Of a stretch of DNA of 64,000 nt, positions 1 to 28,378 are shown in pieces. Each line of letters starts with the position of its first letter. Positions within the stretch are counted from its first letter, which is position 1. Source of the stretch: Telmatactis stephensoni (Eukaryota > Cnidaria > Anthozoa > Actiniaria > Isophelliidae); the NCBI GenBank assembly GCA_029948255.1, contig JALIZF010001686.1:248001-312000 (forward strand). Direction: 5' to 3'. Under the pieces are notes generated by a model that saw only the letters and a list, made by a program, of their open reading frames with translations, had not been told where the DNA came from and did not search any database. Position numbers and translations under genes: made by a program.

Positions 1-750
1 TTAGGTCGAAAAACGCGTAAAATTGCTTGGAATCTAAAACGGTGACGTCATCGTTTCGTCGCTATGGTAACCCTGATGTAAACAAAATACACACCAATAA
101 AAATTTCAGTCTTTATGTAGTAAGTGGACGAAAGGTCATAACTGTGGGTGCTTTCATGTAAGAACTACAGCCGTTTCAAGTTGACCGGTCGAGCACTAGA
201 AAAATTGTAGGAAGCCTCCTTAAGAGATGGAAAAAGAAAGTAGCAATGGAGAAAGTATAATAGAACCAGAATAGCCAATGAGCTCTAAAGACGCAAAGTG
301 AGAAGAAAAGCTACTAACAAGGAGAAAATTTGATCTAAAAGAATCAAGAAGAGATTTTTATCAATGACTGGCAATAATGGCGAAAAGCGCCAAAAACTAG
401 ACCTTCGTACGAGTTTTAATCCAATCTTAATCTTTAATTTTAATCCAGTTTTAATGGTCGTTCTAAATTAATACTCAAATCCTTTTTCCACCAGTTAAAA
501 TCGTGCGACGCAATTTTGTTCTACTTTTCCAAACGAACAGTTATTGAATGTGTTGACAATATAGCTCAAAATAAGTTTTTTGCGAGTGCTAAAAGTAAGG
601 TTTTCGGCCAGATCTCTATCATTGCAAGCTCACCGTTCGTTTCGCTTCGATGCAAAGGCATGGCTACCTTTCAAGATGGCGCAGAGAACTGTGAAGGGGA
701 CTATTGGCTAATGAAGTGATCGTTAAGGCAAGCAAAGATACAGGAGCATG
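1..750. other. No gene recognised
   Basis: I see no convincing exon, RNA gene or repeat structure here. Short open frames lack family resemblance and splice-site support. The stretch lies just before the first copy of a large direct duplication and is probably intron or intergenic DNA. Confidence 0.5.
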
Positions 751-2198
751 AAATAGTGTTAGAGCGTGGTAAAAATGATAAGAGAGCCGGGGAGGGCCTA
801 GAAGTGTTAAAGAGAAAATGAAAGCTTTGAACCCCCTGTCAGAATTCCTCGGATGCGAACAAGAAACAAAGATGGATGTGAAAACAACCATGAGGCTAGG
901 CATATAAAGCCGGTCGGAAATACAAAAAAGAATAATAGTGCAGCTTGTAAAACTCCCGCTTTAAATGCAGTACCACTGGACGAAAAAATGGATTGACAGC
1001 ACGAGTAAAGCTGATGCAAAACTGTAGTAAATACCGTATTTGCTCGTATTTTTACACATTTGCTCAAATGCAACTTTGTGTTTGGCTTTATATTTACTGC
1101 ACCAGGGCAGTTGGTGAATACCGCTTTCACTGACCTAAATAGTAAACACTGTAGCAAATCTATAGCAAATTTGCAAGTTTGGCAATGTTTGCCACGAAAG
1201 CAAATGTGTAGTAAATATAAAGTTTGATTTCGAGTTTGCTTTGAGAGCAAATGTAACATGCAGCAAATTTGGCAATGTTTGCAACGGTATAGTAAATGTC
1301 AAGTAAATATTGAATTTGCCTTTGATTTTGCTGTGAGAGCAAACGCAGCGCAAACTTGAGATTTAATTGCGCTCCGATTATAGTATATTTATCGTTGTGC
1401 AAGCCATTGCAAACTTGATCAAACTAAATTGCTCTTTGAAGAGTATAATTTCTAGATTTGCATGTACGCTGTTTGATATATCGCGCTATCGCATAATATG
1501 GAAGCTAAACGTGCGTTATTGCGTCAGGACGATATCATACTCATAGTATCAAACTTTTATTAGGAAATATTCAGTATATATACATGTACACACATCTTTA
1601 AAATGCATTTAATTGAAAATTATGACTCTCAAAATCAATCTAATCAATCACCTATGGATATACATCTAAATCTTTCATTTCAACCTTTGATCCTTTAATA
1701 AGATTTTTAAAATTTCAATTCATTTCAATCTAAATCAAGTATGCTTAAATTCAACTTTGAAATTACTATCTATTTTAATATCTAAAACCCTCTTATATAT
1801 GTTTATATCATTTTGGGGGTTAAAAAATTGCGCCTCGAATATTTCAAAACCAGTTTATATGAATTTCTCCAAAATTTATATGGTGTTAGGCAAAGTCCTA
1901 AATATTAACGCCTTGTATGTCGTCATCCCGCCATCCCGCTACAGTGGGTTGGTCCACCTGCTGTAACCGGCTGCCATGAAGTATAATACTTGTTATAATA
2001 TTGTTTTGAGAATGGTTTAATAGTAAACCGAAAAATAAACATCGCCATCTTTACATCTTCTAACTTAAATATTAAGTTGAGATGTCCTTGATCAGACTAC
2101 TTTTCATATTATAATACTTGTCATCTTAGTCTTTTGAATTTGTTGTCAGTAGAGAGTCGACTGTATAAGCTGCTTATGACAGGCTACACTTTTTGTCG

Positions 2199-2309
2199 CA
2201 GTCATTCTCAAAAACACCCGGTTGTTCTCCATGCAACGAGTTTAAAAAGCTTTTAAGGAGGAGGACATGTCATGAAGGACAAGGAACCCGGCGTTTCTGA
2301 GAATGACTG
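2199..2309. mobile_element. Short TIR MITE (copy A)
   Basis: A 111-bp element starts CAGTCATTCTCAAAAACACC and ends with the inverted version finishing GAGAATGACTG. An inner pair (CTCCATG / CATGAAGGA and AAAGCTTTT) makes it almost wholly palindromic. It was present before the segmental duplication, because the same element is at 16462-16572. Its terminal 16 bases match those of the element at 48808-51252. No transposase is encoded. Confidence 0.7.
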
Positions 2310-2339
2310 TGTTAATTAACTACATTTGTAATGGCATAC

Positions 2340-18059
<15,720 letters not shown>

Positions 18060-18985
18060 CTGACAGTTAATATTAAAGATATGATATGAGTGAGAGGTGA
18101 ATTAAGATACTGAACTCAGCACATTTTTCCTCATCGCAGCTTATAATATGGAGTTTAAAAATGCAGCTCGATATCGGCGCATAAAAACGCATGCTGCATG
18201 GGACCCCAGCACGCCAGTTCAGATGAAATCCAACTACCTTAATTGGTAACGATTGATGATTTGTAGTTTGATGTTTTACTAAAATAGACACCAATTAAAT
18301 TTGGCTAAATCATCAAAACATGTGATTTTTTACTCAAACGTTACAATCTTACAAACTGAAAATCCAAACACAAATGATCACTGATTACATATTAAGGTCA
18401 GTAATGGGCTTGCGCTAGTTTCTATCCATGAATTTTTCTATAGATCACCATAAAGATTGTTTTCGAGTTGGGAATATCAAATCAATAAAGAGAATGGGGG
18501 TGCTAGTTTCGGTACTATGATAGCTCGAAAAGAGCGAAATCTCGCCATTTTGAACGAAAACAAGAGATTTCAGAGTTTGACCTCTAGTGTAAGGTATAAA
18601 GTGAACAGTGTATCATGAAAAGTAATATGCCTTCACTTACTTGTAGGTAAAGCTAAATATTCGCATTTGAAAGGTAAAAATCAGTTGCACTTACGCGCGA
18701 TTCGAACGTTGATTTTGACTATTTTTCGTGATTATCTCAAAAGAGTATCGACGATGTTTTTTACTTTTTTGATGTTTTAGTTTCGATGAGAAAATACAAC
18801 GAAAAAGCAAAGAATTCTGATAGGTCGCGGTGCTAGATTTTCAGTTATAAGGCGTTGAATGCTGTTACGTGGTGTCCGCCATGTTGAAATAATTTAGAAC
18901 ACAACCTTAGAACACACATTACCGTTGCGCTCACTCGTGAGAGATATCATCAACACTCGAAGATAAAATTCTGTATCTCCAGCGC

Positions 18986-19139
18986 CCATGTAATATCCTC
19001 TATTTTATCACCAATGATCGTCGACAGCTGCATGACCAGACCCGACCACTAGGGTAAGTACTTCGTGTATGCATCACTAAGTGTATCATAATATAGTTTA
19101 TCCCAGGTGCATCTCTATGTCCGCCCCCCTGCATCCCTA
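18986..19139. other. Left flank of the minisatellite
   Basis: It contains TATCACCAATGATCGTCGAC at about 19008-19027. A near-identical stretch (TATCACCAATGGATCGTCGA) follows the minisatellite at about 20671. The pair may be duplicated flanks or the ends of an element that carries the tandem array. Confidence 0.5.
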
Positions 19140-20640
19140 GGTATCCCAGTGCATCCTACGGTATCCAAGTGCATCCTACGGTATCAAAATAATCCCTACG
19201 TATCCCTAGGTATTCAAGTGCATCCCAAGGTACCCTAGTGCATCCCACGGTATTCCATCGCATCCCACGGTACCCAGTGCATCCCAAGGTATTCCAGTGC
19301 ATCCCAAGGTATCCCAGTGCATCCCAAGGTATCCCAGTGCATCTCAAGGTATCCTATTGCATCCCAAGGTATCCCAGTGCATCCCAAGGTATTCCATCGC
19401 ATCCCACGGTACCCAGTGCATCTCACGGTATCCAAGTGCATTCCTAGGAATCTCAGTGCATCCCACGGTATTCCATCGCTTCCCAGGGTACCCACTGCAT
19501 CTCAAGGTATCCCAGTGCATCCCAAGGTATCCCAGTGCATCTCAAGGTATCCCAGTGCATCCCAAGGTATCCCAGTGTATCCCAAGGTATCCCAGTGCAT
19601 CTCAAAGTATCCCAGTGCATCCCAAGGTATCCCAGTGCGTCCCAAGGTATCCCAGTGCATCCCAAGGTATCCCGGTGCATCCCAAGGTATCCCAGTGCAT
19701 CTCAAAGTATCCCAGTGCATCCCAAGGTATCCCAGTGCATCCCAAGGTATCCCAGTGCATCCAAAGGTATCCCAGTGCATCTCAAGGTATCCCAGTGCAT
19801 CCCAAGGTATCCCATGGTGCATCTCAAGGTATCCCAGTGCATCCCAAGGTATCCCAGTACATCCCAAGGTATTCCAGTGTATCCCAAGGTATCCCAGTGC
19901 ATCTCAAAGTATCCCAGTGCATCCCAAGGTATCCCAGTGCATCCCAAGGTATCCCAGTGCATCCCAAGGTATCCCAGTGCATCTCAAGGTATCCCAGTGC
20001 ATCCCAAGGTATCCCAGTGCATCCCAAGGTATCCCAGTGCATCCCAAGGTATCCCAGTGCATCGCAAGGTATCCCAGTGCATCTCAAAGTATCCCAGTGC
20101 ATCCCAAGGTACCCCAGTGCATCGCAAGGTATCCCAGTGCATCCCAAGGTATCCCAGTGCACCCCAAGGTATCCCAGTGCATCCCAAGGTATCCCAGTGC
20201 ATCCCAAGGTATCCCAGTGCATCCCAAGGTATCCCAGTGCATCCCAAGGTATCCCTGTGCACCCCAAGGTATCCCAGTGCATCCCAAGGTATCCCAGTGC
20301 ATCCCAAGGTATCCCAGTGCATCTCAAAGTATCCCAGTGCATCCCAAGGTATCCCAGTGCATCGCAAGGTATCCCAGTGCATCTCAAAGTATCCCAGTGC
20401 ACCCCAAGGTATCCCAGTGCATCCCAAGGTATCCCAGTGCATCCAAAGGTATCCCAGTGCATCCCAAGGTATCCCAGTGCATCCCAAAGTATCCCAGTGC
20501 ACCCCAAGGTATCCCAGTGCACCCCAAGGTATCCCAGTGCATCCCAAGGTATCCCAGTGCATCCCAAGGTATCCCAGTGCATCCCAAGGTATCCCAGTGC
20601 ATCCCAAGGTATCCTAGTGCATCCCAAGGTATCCCAGTGA
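19140..20640. repeat. 20-bp minisatellite, about 75 copies
   Basis: The unit is CCCAGTGCATCCCAAGGTAT. The first about 350 bp are degenerate (CCTACGG, CCCACGG variants); from about 19500 units are nearly uniform, with recurring variants (CTCAAGG, CTCAAAG, CGCAAGG, CCAAAGG, ACCCCAAGG). Because 20 is not a multiple of 3 and the unit has no stop in any register, all three frames on each strand stay open and the plus frames read the same 20-residue unit. These long open frames are an arithmetic result, not evidence for a gene. Confidence 0.97.
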
Positions 20641-22228
20641 ATTCCCACTGCATTCCTAGGTACTCATGTTTATCACCAATGGATCGTCGACCGCCTCGGC
20701 TTCTAATCTTTTCTTGTTGCTTACTATTTGTAAAATTTCTACTCATGTTCTATTTAATATTTGACCTTGGCCCGCAGTAACTGGGCACGCTGTTGCGGTC
20801 GCTCTGCTGTTTAACTATTTATGTATGTAAGAATGTTCGCGCGAAGCTAATAAAATGAAATGCAAAATAATCAAAATATTTGAATACTTACCCGAGGCAG
20901 CGATGCCGTCACAATAGAATGTAATCCATAGCACAATACTGATTTCAGCAAAAAGTGTCATATTGCTTAAAAATATATGAAAAAAGTGAGCTAGTAGTAC
21001 GGCAAATTGCATTTTATCATCTACACTTAATCCAAAACGTTGTCGCAACAAGTCCACAGTGTACACTCCAAGACTGCAAAGGATTTTGATAGTTACTTTT
21101 TTTAAAGTGCTACTTTGATCAAAAATCGGTGAAATTTTATTTAGCAGAAACTTTGTGAAATAAATTTTCATGGGTCTATTGATCACCAGTTAAAATATCT
21201 TTTTGGTATTCAAAAGGGAAGAACTAGATTTTTAGTGTTCTTTTTAGGTGTCAGTGACGTCATTGACTCAACTCATGGATTCACTCCATACATTAATTTG
21301 TATTGAACGCTGAAAATCTAGTACTTCCCTTTTGATTACCAAAAATATATATATTTTAACTGGTGATCAATAGACCCTTGAAGATTTATTTCACGAATTC
21401 TCTGCAAAATAAAATTTCACCGATTTTTGATCAATTAAAGTAGCACTTTAATTCATCTATTCACTATTATCTTTCCTGTTATGATGTTTCCTTGGTGAGC
21501 ATTTTAAGCATTCCAGCAAGCGTTATGAACAATTAAGCCTTTTGTATTTATGTTTTATGCAAACAAAACATGCTATTGTAGAAACGATCTACATATAAAG
21601 GGATTGAATACTGGAGAAACACGCCTCGTAACTGAAGTAACTTTACTGGGTTTTCGTTGTTGAACTATATCGGCGATAAACTGTTGAATACATTGGTGAC
21701 GATTATCATGGCGGTTCTAAATAAAGTTAAACAATAATTTACAATGCAACTTGAAGTTCGATTAATGTCAAAGAATGGTTGAAATACCTCATGGTATTCT
21801 CTCCTCATCAGCTTGAACGTTCTCGCAACGGAAACTTTATACACGAATACATTAACATGAATTATTAAATTTGGCGGCAATTTCCGCTGACCAGTAACGC
21901 TAGATTCTACGCCTATGAAGACAGCTATGATGAAATTAATTACTAGAAAACTACCAAAATCCTTTGCAATCTTGGAGTGTACACTGTAGACTTAATACGA
22001 CATGTTTTTTGAAATAGGTATATATAAATGGTCCCCCTGGCCAAGTACTAGTATTACTGATACTACTGTTCAGTTATTGTTCATTGATATGAACTGCTAT
22101 AGAATCATGTATCTGATGATTCTGATGAAAGACAATTGCAAAGTGACTTATTAATTTTAAAGAGTTGGAGCTCTGATCAGTTCATGAATTTCAACACTAT
22201 TAAATATTCGTGTAAGCACCTGTAGCTA
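20641..22228. other. No gene recognised; inverted-repeat DNA
   Basis: It contains the foldback at 21104-21450. Outside that, 21041-21095 is repeated in inverted form at about 21940-21995 (CAGTGTACACTCCAAGA followed by TGCAAAGGATTTTG), so one palindromic element appears nested in or next to another. I see no exon. Confidence 0.5.
21104..21450. mobile_element. Foldback element (about 130-bp arms)
   Basis: The arm 21104-21235 (AAAGTGCTACTTTGATCAAA onward) recurs in reverse complement at 21313-21450, separated by about 80 bp. Arms differ by only a few bases. No coding content; probably a MITE. Confidence 0.8.
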
Positions 22229-24172
22229 ATTAAGGTGGTGAGAAGTAGACGAATACCGATCAATAATACATGGAGAAATTTAAGACATTGCCACTAATTA
22301 TTTTTCTTTTTCTATCTCTGTATTTCCTTCCCTTCTAACTTCTACCATTCCTTCGTTCTTGCGTTTCCTCGATGCTTTCTTTTTCCATTCTTTGCTGTTT
22401 ACTTTGTTTTGTTTTTTCAATCCACGCCCTTGACCTGAATTTGAGATTCATCCCCTATTCATTGGATCACCCTTGTACTGGTTCGTCTTTAATTCAAATT
22501 TTAATTTATGTTCAGCAATTTGTTAGCTACGCTTACAAATGTCAAAAAGTCTAGTAAAAATGAATGTTGAAATACGAAATGGACTTTAATACAAAAGTTT
22601 GTGTTTTGTTAGGGATAACATATTGACTTGGTGAATGAAGAGTAAAACTAACTTGCCTTTTAAAAAACTCGAAAAAATTGCGACTTACTGAAATCAACTG
22701 TGTACTGAATATTTGAAGTTTTCTTGTCAGTTGCGTGCATAAAAAGATCGTATGTAGGGTACAATAGGCTTTAACTAAAATATACGGTTCGTAATGCCTA
22801 CATTTTTGGTTGAGTAAGGGCCCTTTCAGATGAAAAACAAAGCAATTTAAAACAGTGAATTGAATAATAGGCGTGTATGTGTGTTTTGAACACCAAAACT
22901 GTAAATATTACTAGTGATATTTTATTTCAAATCTGTTGTTTTCAACCGTTAATTTGAGCTATTTAGTCAGTTATTTTGTGCGGCTATTTAGTACTATCGT
23001 GCAAAGTATTTGAGTGTTTGTACTCTATCTAAAGCAATATTGTTTTAGTGTAACTACAAAACTACCTACTGATCTATCACAAATCCTGCATTCTGTTTAG
23101 TTACTCCATTTGTCAAAGACTTCTTATAGCGACAAGCAAACTAGTTTCTTTATTCTTCCTGTTTTTGATCATATAGCTCAATGTGAGGAAGTAAAATAAG
23201 AAAATATTAAAGGTCAAAATTTTGATGTTTTCTGGATGATGTTTGACTTTGAAGTGGAAGTGTAGACACAAACCAGCCATTCAAATTTCAGCTTGAAAAC
23301 AAACTTTTCTTAAATATTTTGTTGCTAATATAGCTAAACACTAACAGTTTTACATATTTTTCAAGTGTTAAAGTAAAAGTGTGAGGGGGGAAACGATAAC
23401 AAAAGTAGAAAATTTTGGTGGGTTTTGAATGAAGTTGAATTGACTTGCCTTCACACATCCATGAGCGCGCGCTCGATAATTTTTCTTTTATTATAGCTTA
23501 GTCTAGTTTGTCTTTTTCAGGAATTTAAGTGTTGGTTTTGTACTAAAACAATTCATGGGCTATTTACTCGTAGTTAATAAGGCCAAGAGGTCAAATTGCT
23601 AGTTGAACTAAACCTCGTGAAACTACCAGTTCCTTTTATTTTCTTATGATATTAAAGCTTTTTTGCTAACTGTACGATTAGTGTTTTAATTTTTCTTGTT
23701 TTGCATTATCTTTGGCTAGTTTCGCTACTAAATATCAATAAAGATCAATATTTACCTCTACTCTAATTTTTCTAATACTTGTGCATGGTTTTGTACTAAA
23801 ACAATTCATGGGCTATTTACTCGTTGTTCATCAGCCAAGAGGTCAAACTACCAGTTCCTTATTTTCTTATGATAAGCCTTTTTGCTAACTGTTTTGCTTT
23901 ATCTTTAGCTAGTTTCGCTACTAAATATCAATAAAGATCAATATTTTCCTCTACTTTACTTTTTCTAACACTTTTGCATACCTGACGCCTTTTAGTCGCC
24001 TTCTATAGAATTTGTAGTTACATTACCATTTAGTTTTCGAAGATAAGTGCAAACCTTTCTTCAGCTGTATGTAGATTCTTCAGCAGTGGAAACGTTTTAA
24101 TATAATTGAGGAAGTTGACGTCCTTTGTTAAGGACTGACATTCCGATAAATATTTGCATAAATCAATTATTG
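22229..24172. repeat. Direct duplication, copy 1
   Basis: It begins GGTGGTGAGAAGTAGACGAA and is closely matched by 25085-26858 in the same orientation. Copy 1 also holds an internal partial duplication of about 240 bp (about 23530-23760 and 23785-23980, both with ACTAAAACAATTCATGGGCT). There is no coding signal. These could be degenerate long terminal repeats or a plain tandem segmental duplication; I see no TG...CA ends or primer-binding site, so I prefer the latter. Confidence 0.8.
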
Positions 24173-24749
24173 GCAAATTCGCATTATTTATGTTTTCACG
24201 AATTCTTCGAAAACGGTTTGATGAAATTTTTTGAATGGTACGTTAATTTCTTTGCCTTAATGTGTTGTTTGTTGCCTATATAGTCCCTTTTCTAGAGCTG
24301 CTCGAGTTCGAAAGATATTTTAGAAAAATTGATTTCAGCCATCTTTGTTTACTGTCGCTGTGGCAACACAAATCGATTGAAGTGCAATAGACAAAAATAT
24401 AAACTTTGATTTCATAATAATAACTAGTGTGAAAACCACTTTGGTTGGTCAAGAGTAAGTTGCTCAATTCGTGAAATGCAAAACGGAAGCGTGGTCAATA
24501 AAAAACTATTAAATATCCGTGTAAGCACCTGTGGCATGAGCTCCTGGGAGCCGAATAGTGTTAATCCATGATTAGTTCCTAAGAAAATCATTGGTTTTAG
24601 TCCTGGATTATCGCTTATCGGGCTTCCAGGAACCAGTATATTACATACAAAGAAAAGAACATTCAACAGACGTCGTACATTCTGAACGATTTTTATATTT
24701 CATCGCCATCTCTAATGTTCTTTTTGTTAAACTTGCTAAAGCAAGAATG
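24173..24749. other. Spacer between duplicated copies
   Basis: No gene is recognised. A short copy of the motif ATTAAATATCCGTGTAAGC at about 24510 also occurs at about 22200, just before copy 1, so the duplication boundary may reach further than 22229. Confidence 0.4.
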
Positions 24750-24966
24750 GGGAGGAAGGAAGGAAGGAAATGAAGGAAGGATAGAAGGAAGGAAGGAAGG
24801 AAGGAAGGAAATGAAGGAAGGAAGGATAGAAGGAAGGAAGGAAGGAAGGAAGGAAGGAAGGAAGGAAGGAAGGAAGGAAGGAAGGAAGGAAGGAAGGAAG
24901 AAAGGAAGAGTGGAAGGAAGAGAGGAAGGAAGAGTGGAAGGAAGAGAGGAAGGAAGGGAGGAATAT
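24750..24966. repeat. (GGAA)n microsatellite
   Basis: A purine-only tract of GGAA/GGAAGGAAAT units about 215 bp long, with variants such as GGATAGAA and GGAAGAGT. The long open frames through it are low-complexity artefacts. Confidence 0.95.
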
Positions 24967-25084
24967 TATATAACTGGCACAAGTATTTTTTGACCAAAAG
25001 TTTCAGATAGAGGTATACGTGTCTTGCAATTTGGTTTCACAGCCTCGATCAAATTGAAATTAACATGGAGTTAAATTAAATTAG

Positions 25085-26858
25085 CTAAGGTGGTGAGAAG
25101 TAGACGAATACCGATCAATAATACATGGAGAAATTTAAGACGCTGCCATTAATTCTTTTTCTTTTTCTATCTCTGTCTTTCCTTCCCTTCTAACTTCTTC
25201 CCTTCCTTCAATCTTGCGCTTCTTCGATGCTTTCTTTTTCCATTCTTTTGCTGTTTACTTTGTTTTTTCAATCCACGCCCTTGACCTGAATTTTAGATTC
25301 ATCCACTATTCATTGGATCACCCTTGTACTGGTTCGTCTTTAATTCAAATTTTAATTTATGTTCAGCAATTTGTTAGCTACGCTTACAAATGTCAAAAAT
25401 CTAGTAAAAATGAATGTTAAAATACAAAATGGACTTTCATAAAAACGTTTGTGTTTTGTTGGGGATAACATATAGACTTGTAGAATGAAGAATGAAATTT
25501 ACTTGGCTTTTAAAAAACTCGAAAAAATTGCGACTTACTGAAATCCACTTTGTACTGAATATTTGAAGTTTTCTTGTCAGTTGCGTGCATAAAAAGATCG
25601 TATGTAGGGTACAATAGGGTTTAACTAAAATATACGGTTCATAATGCCTACATTTTTGGTTGAGTAAGGGCCCTTTCAGATGAAAAACAAAGCAATTTAA
25701 AACAGTGAATAGAATAATAGGCGTGTATGTGTGTTTTGAACACCAAAACTGTAAATAGTACTAGTGATATTTTATTTCAAATCTGTTGTTTTCAACCGTT
25801 AATTTGAGCTATTTAGTCAGTTATTTTGTGCGGCTATTTAGTACTATTGCGCAAAGTATTTGAGTGTTTGTACTCTATCTAAAGCAATATTGTTTTAGTG
25901 TAACTACAAAACTACCTACTGATCTATCACAAATCCTGCATTCTGTTTGGTTACTCTATTCGTGAAAGACTGCTAATATCAAAAAGCAAAATAGTTTCTT
26001 TATTCTTCTGTTTTTGATCATATAGCTCAATGTGAGGCAGTAAAATGAGAAAATATTAAAGTTCAGAATTTTGATGTTTTCTGGATGATTTTTGACTTTG
26101 AAGTGCAAGTGTAGACACTAACCAGCCATTCAAATTTCAGTTTGAAAACAAACTTTTCTTAAATATTTTGTTGCTAATATAGCTAAACACCAAAAGTTTT
26201 ACATATTTTTTCAATGTTAAAGTAAAAGTGTGAGGGGGGAAACGATAACAAAAGTAGAAAATTTTGGTGGGTTTTGAATGAAGTTGAATTGACTTGCCTT
26301 CACACATCAATGAGCGCGCGCTCGATAATTTTTCTTTTATTATAGCTTAGTCTAGTTTGTCTTTTTCAGGAATTTAAGTGTTACTTTTCGTCCAAAGTTT
26401 GTCTACAAGTTGGTTTTGTACTAAAACAATTCATGGGCTATTTACTCGTAGTTAATAAGGCCAAGAGGTCAAATTGCTAGTTGAACTAAACCTCGTGAAA
26501 CTACCAGTTCCTTATTTTCTTATGATAAGCATTTTTGCTAACTGTACAATTAATGGTTTAGTTTTTCTTGTTTTGCTGTATCTTTGGCTGGTTTTGCTAC
26601 TAAATATCAATAAAGATCAATATTTACCTCTACTCTAATTTTTCTAATACTTTTGCATACCTGACGCCTTTTAGTCGCCTTCTATAGAATTTGTTGTTAC
26701 ATTACCATTTCACGAGTTTTCGAAGATAAGTGCAAACCTTTCTTCAGCTTTATGTAGATTCTTCTGCAGTGGAAACGTAATTGAGGAAGTTGACGTCATT
26801 TATTTGTTAATTAGAAGGACTGACATTCCGATAACTAATTGAATAAATCAATTATATA
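25085..26858. repeat. Direct duplication, copy 2
   Basis: Counterpart of 22229-24172, missing the internal partial duplication. The shared end is ACTGACATTCCGATAA followed by a diverging ATAAATCAATTAT. Similarity is high throughout. Confidence 0.8.
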
Positions 26859-27328
26859 ATAGTTTAATTTTTAGATGAATGGTGTGTTTGTTTAATTTTT
26901 GTCTCTCATTCATATTCATATAACAGATAATTTCTTGACACACTGACGACATTCACATTTATTGAAGCACTCTTTAACATAGTTTTACTTAGCGTAGCTC
27001 CATAAACTCAATATAATCATCAAACGTGAAAACAAATGGAGAAACTACGCGTGCCAAAATTTCTTACACCACGTGCCCGCTCGCGCTGCTTGCTGGTCGT
27101 CGGCCTTTTGCGCGCGCTAAAACGTTTAAAATATGAATACTTTGACCTTTATCACTCACTACCAACTGAAAACGGATTGCATAGTCAATTTATGCCACAG
27201 ACGTACCCTACGATTACTATAGGACTTTCCAGCTACAGGCAAAGATCCAGTCTCTCTCCACTATCTGCTCAAACTGATATCAGAAAAAAATAATAATAAA
27301 GAAAAATAATAAGAATAAAAAGTAAATA

Positions 27329-27329
<1 letters not shown>
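26859..27329. other. Spacer without supported gene
   Basis: An open frame at 27036-27293 (85 codons, plus strand, ATG start) shows no family resemblance. Its position next to microsatellites makes it weak. Nothing else is seen. Confidence 0.35.
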
Positions 27330-27383
<54 letters not shown>

Positions 27384-27405
27384 TTACTACTACTACTACT
27401 ACTAT

Positions 27406-27441
<36 letters not shown>

Positions 27442-27452
27442 ACTACTACTAT

Positions 27453-27490
<38 letters not shown>

Positions 27491-27515
27491 TTACTACTAC
27501 TACTACTACTACTAT

Positions 27516-27586
<71 letters not shown>
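27330..27586. repeat. (CTA)n trinucleotide microsatellite
   Basis: About 255 bp of CTA/TAC/ACT repeat with occasional ATT interruptions, ending in TAATGATAATAATAATT. Confidence 0.97.
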
Positions 27587-27730
27587 ATGATAATAATAAT
27601 TAAAAAATAATTTATTAAGAGCTTCGTATATAGTCTTAATTGGCCTTATAGAGTTTTCCGTGTTCTTCTGAATTGCATGTTCCATGCATATAATTTTTTT
27701 GTTTGCAATTCAATAACTTGGTGATGTTAA

Positions 27731-27963
27731 GGACAACGACATACAAATACAGCAAGGAAATAATCGTTTAGCACCTTGTAAAAGCTGCTTCTTACCACGT
27801 TTACTTGATGAACATCTGTTAGTGCAGACATCTATAATAGACTATGAACTAATTAACAACAATGGATGGGATGGATGGATGGATGGATGAATGAATGGAT
27901 GACACAAACTAGGACAGAGGTTTCTGACTTAGGAGTATATACTGAGACCCACTGACACTACTA
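27731..27963. repeat. Outer arm of an older inverted repeat, split by the DIRS element
   Basis: Blocks here (CGACATACAAATACAGCAAG, AATCGTTTAGCACCT, the GGAT repeat, GAGACCCACTGACACT) occur in reverse complement and mirrored order at about 36190-36320. The left arm stops at 27963 where the DIRS element starts, and picks up again at about 34116. Confidence 0.72.
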
Positions 27964-28125
27964 CTATTCTCACTGCATACATAATTAGCTCGGATTGATA
28001 AACTCCCCAAATTCCATCGTGCTTGAGCCTGATTAATGCGGGCATGATGCTTTGCGGTCGACCATCATAAACAGCGTCATTTGACACACCTCGTGGCCAG
28101 TTCATCCGAGTTCAGCCTACGAGGC
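27964..28125. repeat. DIRS element 5' direct repeat
   Basis: A 162-bp sequence from CTATTCTCACTGCATACATA to CTACGAGGC. It differs from the 3' copy at only about two positions. Confidence 0.92.
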
Positions 28126-28378
28126 AGTTATCGCAGAGATATTTCGTGTAGCTCCAGTAGCAGCGCCGCAGCAGGTTCCTCAGCAACCGGCTCAACAACA
28201 GCAACCGGCCCAACAACAGCAACCGACCCAACAACAGCAACCGGCCCAACAACAGCAACCGGCCCAACAACAGCAACCGGCCCAACAACAGCAACCGGCC
28301 CAACAACAACAGCAACCGGCGGTCGCCCAAAACCGTCCGGCAGGGCAAGCAGGAGCACAGGCTAACGCCGAGCATGAG
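28126..28378 (+). CDS. Q-rich 5' exon of the DIRS element (start unresolved)
   Basis: An open frame follows the stop at 28077 and reads AVIAEIFRVAPVAAPQQ, then about seven PAQQQQ repeats from an 18-bp tandem unit, then AQNRPAGQAGAQANAEHE. It ends at a good donor (GAG|GTACAATG). Spliced to 29517 it stays in frame with the gag coiled region. No ATG exists in this frame after the stop, so either an upstream exon, a non-AUG start, or no translation applies. Another frame through the same repeat gives TATGPT units. Confidence 0.45.

Noticed and set aside
751..970. Additional MAM/LDLa exon conserved between duplication copies
   Set aside because: The block is conserved in both copies, but its frames shift between copies and lack paired splice sites, unlike the four MAM exons.
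19235..20780. Long open frames on both strands (up to about 490 codons)
   Set aside because: They are produced by a stop-free 20-bp tandem unit. All frames are open, and there is no start context, splice evidence or family match.
24641..24997. Plus and minus open frames with poly-Lys/Glu/Gly or poly-Phe/Leu/Pro/Ser
   Set aside because: These are readings of the (GGAA)n microsatellite.
22229..26858. LTR pair of a retrotransposon
   Set aside because: The intervening 0.9 kb is non-coding, and no TG...CA ends, primer-binding site or polypurine tract are visible. Kept as a direct duplication instead.
27036..27293. 85-codon ATG open frame
   Set aside because: No family resemblance, repeat-rich neighbourhood and no splice or promoter support.
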